This document shows positions 5,607 through 8,113 of a stretch of 8,113 nucleotides of DNA, piece by piece. The position numbers and the translations under genes were made by a program. The notes below the pieces were generated by a model. That model was not told the origin of the DNA. It did no database searches and saw only the letters and a program-made list of their open reading frames with translations. Source of the DNA: Avimonoglobus sp965151315 (lineage in GTDB: Bacteria > Bacillota > Clostridia > UBA1381); NCBI GenBank assembly GCA_965151315.1, contig CBCTZG010000103.1, positions 1 to 8,113 on the forward strand, given 5' to 3'. The stretch's first letter is position 1, and every line of letters begins with the position of its first letter.

Positions 5607-7188
5607 TTTCAAGTCCTTCCTTTCTCGGATTGAATATATCCCTGGGGATTGCCCGCGTCCCATGGATGTTATTTCTTATGCTTTCCCGCATTGGCGTTCC
5701 CGTATAATTTTCCCATATCCCCCATAGCTTCAGCGTCCCGTCACAGGTACGGACCGGGCGTCGGTTTTCCCGTTCCTCACGCACCTTCCGGTTATGCTCC
5801 GGGTCGCCAAGGCCAAGCATCTGATTAAAATACCATTTTGACAAGTCCGGCGCGTTTAATATTGCAGGATATTCCCTGGAGGTAATCAGACTGTATGGGC
5901 GTTTTATTTTTCCCACCTCATCCGGCGTTAAAAGCGGCCTGCCGGTCAGATTGCTGCTGGCAGTCATGTTTCCGGGACTGATCCCACTGCCTGAATACTG
6001 TGTGCTTTGTGAACTGGTCGCCACCGTATAATTGCCCAGCTTTTCGCTGATTAGCTTTTGCGTTTCCGGCCCGTCCGACTGCAAATATATCCATACATGG
6101 CAGTTACTGATGATTGTAGGGTAGACCTCCCGGCCATACTTTTCTTCAAGCTGGCTGAAATCCTGCAAATAGAGGTTAAACCGTATCCCGCGCCCGCCGC
6201 CTACTGTCAGTTTGTTAGAAAATGCAGGTATCTTCATGAAGTTGCCGAACTCATCAAGGTTAAAATTGATCCTGCGCTGGAGCCTGCCGCCCCTGTCGTC
6301 TGCAATCTTTACCAGCCGTTCATAAAACTGATTGATAAACAGGGACGCAAGGCTGTAATAGGTGATCTTTTCATCCGGCAAAATAATGAACAGCGCCGTT
6401 TTTTCGCTGCACATCTGTTCCGCTGTAAAATCACTGGCAGATGTCATATCGCAAACATAAGGGTTGGTAAAAAGCCGCAGCGTGGTAAGGGCCGCAGTAA
6501 AAAAGCTGCCCCTTGTTTTTGACGGCGCAACCTGGGAAATACCCAGCAACGCCCGCGCCGGATGGTCTGCGGCTAATGCTTTGACATATTTATTCAATGG
6601 GATTTCACCTTCCCCGGTTTTGCACATCTCAGAAATGAAATAATAGACATTGGTCAGGTTTTGGTATTCCGGATTTGCTTTATTATCGCAAATGACCGCC
6701 ATAATCGCCGCGGCAATTATGGACGCTTCACCGTCAGACCATATCCGTTCCCCATGCGAATCTTCGGGGACCAGCGCCGAGGTTATATCCCAGGTCGCTT
6801 CAATGGCTTTCGGAATATCCTTTTGACTCACATAGTCAATTGCAATATTCAAAAAATTGTACTTTGAACTTTTTAACGGGTTTTTGAAATCCAGCGTCAG
6901 CACCTTATAGCCCAATCTCTCAAGGAATGGATAGGTATATTGGAACAGCTCGCCCTTCGGATCACTGCAAGCTATATTCTCACCTGCCAGCGCCTGCAAA
7001 GCAATGCTTTCCAAAACAACGGTACGGGATTTACCGGAACGGGTCGCGCCAATACAAAGCGTGTGCATATCGCCGCCGACATATAAAATGTCCTCGCGGT
7101 TTTTATGCCGATACATACCAATGACTGTACCGCCCTTGTCCAGCTTAAAATCCTTTTTGGTTTTAACATCAAAAAACGGTATATTCAA
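5572..7188 (-). CDS. virD4: VirD4/TraG-type coupling protein without membrane anchor
   Basis: A 538-residue ATPase that by family knowledge recruits the relaxase-DNA complex to the transfer channel. Walker A is GATRSGKS (residues 47-54), followed by SDPKGELF (75-82), typical of TraG/VirD4. Walker B is NFNLDEFGNF (308-317, with D312 and E313), and the LYLQDFSQLEEKYG segment (339-352) is also characteristic. It resembles the CD1115-type proteins of clostridial elements. The start is a TTG after AAGGGG, overlapping the preceding gene as TTGA. An in-frame TGA seven codons upstream rules out a longer N-terminus. The N-terminal transmembrane region seen in most VirD4 proteins is therefore absent: Walker A begins only 46 residues in. 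The C-terminus is basic and overlaps the pilin gene. Confidence 0.95.
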   Translation of the reverse strand: MNIPFFDVKTKKDFKLDKGGTVIGMYRHKNREDILYVGGDMHTLCIGATRSGKSRTVVLESIALQALAGENIACSDPKGELFQYTYPFLERLGYKVLTLDFKNPLKSSKYNFLNIAIDYVSQKDIPKAIEATWDITSALVPEDSHGERIWSDGEASIIAAAIMAVICDNKANPEYQNLTNVYYFISEMCKTGEGEIPLNKYVKALAADHPARALLGISQVAPSKTRGSFFTAALTTLRLFTNPYVCDMTSASDFTAEQMCSEKTALFIILPDEKITYYSLASLFINQFYERLVKIADDRGGRLQRRINFNLDEFGNFMKIPAFSNKLTVGGGRGIRFNLYLQDFSQLEEKYGREVYPTIISNCHVWIYLQSDGPETQKLISEKLGNYTVATSSQSTQYSGSGISPGNMTASSNLTGRPLLTPDEVGKIKRPYSLITSREYPAILNAPDLSKWYFNQMLGLGDPEHNRKVREERENRRPVRTCDGTLKLWGIWENYTGTPMRESIRNNIHGTRAIPRDIFNPRKEGLESETNPFIETKI

Positions 7189-7727
7189 ATAAAAATCAGC
7201 CCCTTTTCAAAAAGCAGTACCGCGATATACCCTGCATACAAGTATGGGATCAGCGGCACGCTGTATGATTTCAGATTTTTATGGTTTTTCAAAATTATGG
7301 GTAGGCTTCTGATAAAAACAAGTATACAGGCCGCAAAAAAAGCATAAAGCAGGCCAATTATATCGACACATAGATAGAGTATAAAGGCAGCATCAAAATC
7401 ACCGTTCCCAATTCTGCCTTTGAAATGATTGGAAAGAAACCGGAATGCCAGAAATACAAGTATCGTTTTGAGCAAAAACCACGGTACTGTATAGACTGCC
7501 ATACTGCACAGCGCATAAAACCGCAGCAGAAAAAGAATCCCAATAGCTGCATAGACCAGCGGTGCAGATATCTCCCTGGTTAAATAATCACTCACTGAAA
7601 ACCACCAAAGCGCACTGACGGATACCACACAAATCAGGAAAATTACTGTATCCGCAAAAACATAAGAATACACCGTCAAAGCGCCCAGCGCCGATAGGAT
7701 GATATAAATCAAGCTAAATTTTCTCAT
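7185..7727 (-). CDS. A24 prepilin-peptidase-like membrane protein
   Basis: A 180-residue very hydrophobic protein with about six membrane segments. It shows both aspartate motifs of A24 aspartyl prepilin peptidases: D47 in SVSDYLTREI after the second segment, and D110 in GRIGNGDFDAA (the GxGD motif, 107-110). PLIPYLYAGYIAVLL near the C-terminus resembles the family's final helix. It is of the short type without the N-terminal methyltransferase domain. The ATG at 7725-7727 is chosen because GGAAAGAG lies upstream; the earlier ATG at 7760 immediately follows the terminator T tract and has no ribosome binding site. The gene overlaps virD4 by four bases. Its substrate is unclear, since the nearby pilin candidate has a signal peptidase I site. 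It may instead serve as a membrane partner of the anchor-less coupling protein. Confidence 0.72.
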   Translation of the reverse strand: MRKFSLIYIILSALGALTVYSYVFADTVIFLICVVSVSALWWFSVSDYLTREISAPLVYAAIGILFLLRFYALCSMAVYTVPWFLLKTILVFLAFRFLSNHFKGRIGNGDFDAAFILYLCVDIIGLLYAFFAACILVFIRSLPIILKNHKNLKSYSVPLIPYLYAGYIAVLLFEKGLIFI

Positions 7728-7760
7728 TGTTTTTTCTCTTTCCGTCAAAGATTGTTTCAT

Positions 7761-7795
7761 AAAAAATGGGGAGCGTGCTCATAAAACACGCTCCC
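7761..7795 (-). terminator. Intrinsic terminator after the SLH gene
   Basis: On the minus strand a 9-bp perfect GC-rich stem, GGGAGCGTG (7787-7795) with CACGCTCCC (7769-7777) around a 9-base loop, is followed by CA and six T (7761-7766). It lies 15 bases past the SLH stop and ends just before the transfer gene cluster. It separates the surface protein gene from the cluster. I see no good promoter between this terminator and the next gene. Confidence 0.88.
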
Positions 7796-7810
7796 GCAAA
7801 AATTACTTTC

Positions 7811-8113
7811 TTACTTCACCCAAATTTCATTTTCGGAATTGCTGACCGCCATATGGGTATTGGCGGCCTCCATAATGTCGTAGTATGCCCAATGCGCGTT
7901 GTTTTTCAGATCGGTAAACTTGTCGAGGGTGGATAAGTTGTCGTTAATATATTCCTTATCCGGTGTCCGGCCTGTCGCGCGGTTGACAACGGTTACAACC
8001 TCGGCGCGGGTAATGTTGCTGTCGCCCTTGAATGTACCGTCTGCATAGCCGTTAAGCCATTTTTCATTTGTGGCAAAGGAAATGTCGCGGATTGCCCAAT
8101 CGCTGCCGTTTAC
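7811..8113 (-). CDS. SLH-domain surface protein, C-terminal fragment
   Basis: An open frame enters from the right edge and ends at TAA (7811-7813), giving the last 100 residues of a larger protein. It contains most of one S-layer homology repeat, with WLNGYADGTFKGDSNITRAE (residues ~19-38) then VVTVVNRATGRTP, and the beginning of another with FTDLKNNAHWAYYDIMEAA (~69-87). The final repeat is short and ends in EIWVK. SLH repeats anchor exported proteins non-covalently to secondary cell wall polymers in Gram-positive bacteria. The rest of the protein, including any signal peptide and functional domain, lies outside the window. It may be cargo or a surface adhesin of the element; no direct link to the transfer genes is shown apart from shared strand and adjacency. 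Confidence 0.9.
   Translation of the reverse strand, partial: VNGSDWAIRDISFATNEKWLNGYADGTFKGDSNITRAEVVTVVNRATGRTPDKEYINDNLSTLDKFTDLKNNAHWAYYDIMEAANTHMAVSNSENEIWVK

Noticed and set aside
5607..5663. Longer N-terminus for the pilin candidate starting at the upstream ATG
   Set aside because: The extension has no ribosome binding site and would place a charged stretch before an otherwise well-formed signal peptide; the GTG at 5604-5606 has an ideally spaced AGGAAGG.
6058..6522. Plus-strand open frame (154 codons) opposite virD4
   Set aside because: It is the reverse of a well-defined ATPase-coding region including Walker B; its translation shows no domain pattern.
7743..7748. TTGACG on the minus strand as a -35 box for the transfer operon
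   Set aside because: The bases 17 positions downstream (GAGAAA) do not resemble a -10 box, so no promoter is called there.

Overview
The window reads as part of the conjugation (type IV secretion, T4SS) module of an integrative and conjugative element from a Gram-positive anaerobe, most likely class Clostridia. The evidence is the gene set and order: TraG/VirD4 coupling protein, pilin-like protein, TrbL/VirB6-like protein, PrgI-family protein and VirB4 ATPase. These resemble the transfer genes of Clostridioides difficile CTn elements (the families named after CD1110, CD1112 and CD1115). Strong AGGAGG-type ribosome binding sites, GTG/TTG starts and an S-layer-homology (SLH) protein also fit. 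The host species cannot be named from the sequence.

Every convincing gene lies on the minus strand, so the region is transcribed from right to left. At the right edge is the C-terminal 100 residues of an SLH-domain surface protein, followed by an intrinsic terminator (7761-7795). Then come a small polytopic protein with the two aspartate motifs of A24 prepilin peptidases, an overlapping VirD4-type coupling ATPase without a membrane anchor, a secreted two-helix pilin-like protein, a small charged soluble protein, a VirB6/TrbL-like channel protein and a 68-residue membrane protein. After an interruption the module continues with PrgI, a separate N-terminal VirB4 piece and the VirB4 ATPase. It closes with an intrinsic terminator (59-92). 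Genes overlap or are packed within a few bases, as in one operon.

The interruption is the most notable part. Between the 68-residue gene and PrgI sits a complete type II toxin-antitoxin unit: a Phd/YefM-like antitoxin and a PIN-domain toxin, with its own consensus promoter (TTGACA, 17 bp, TATAAT) and its own terminator. It is bracketed by two identical 35-bp direct repeats 892 bp apart, each containing a 12-1-12 imperfect dyad. One copy contains the stop codon of the 68-residue gene. The simplest reading is that a self-contained TA cassette was inserted into the transfer operon with duplication of, or recombination at, a 35-bp site. It would stabilise the element, and its terminator may uncouple prgI-virB4 from the upstream transfer genes.

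How the parts would work together, by family knowledge: VirD4 brings the relaxase-DNA complex to the channel, VirB4 energises assembly and transport, VirB6 and PrgI form the membrane channel, and the pilin-like protein forms a surface or channel component. No relaxase, integrase, attachment site, cell-wall hydrolase, tRNA, rRNA or CRISPR array is present in this window. No gene-free stretch exceeds 300 bases.
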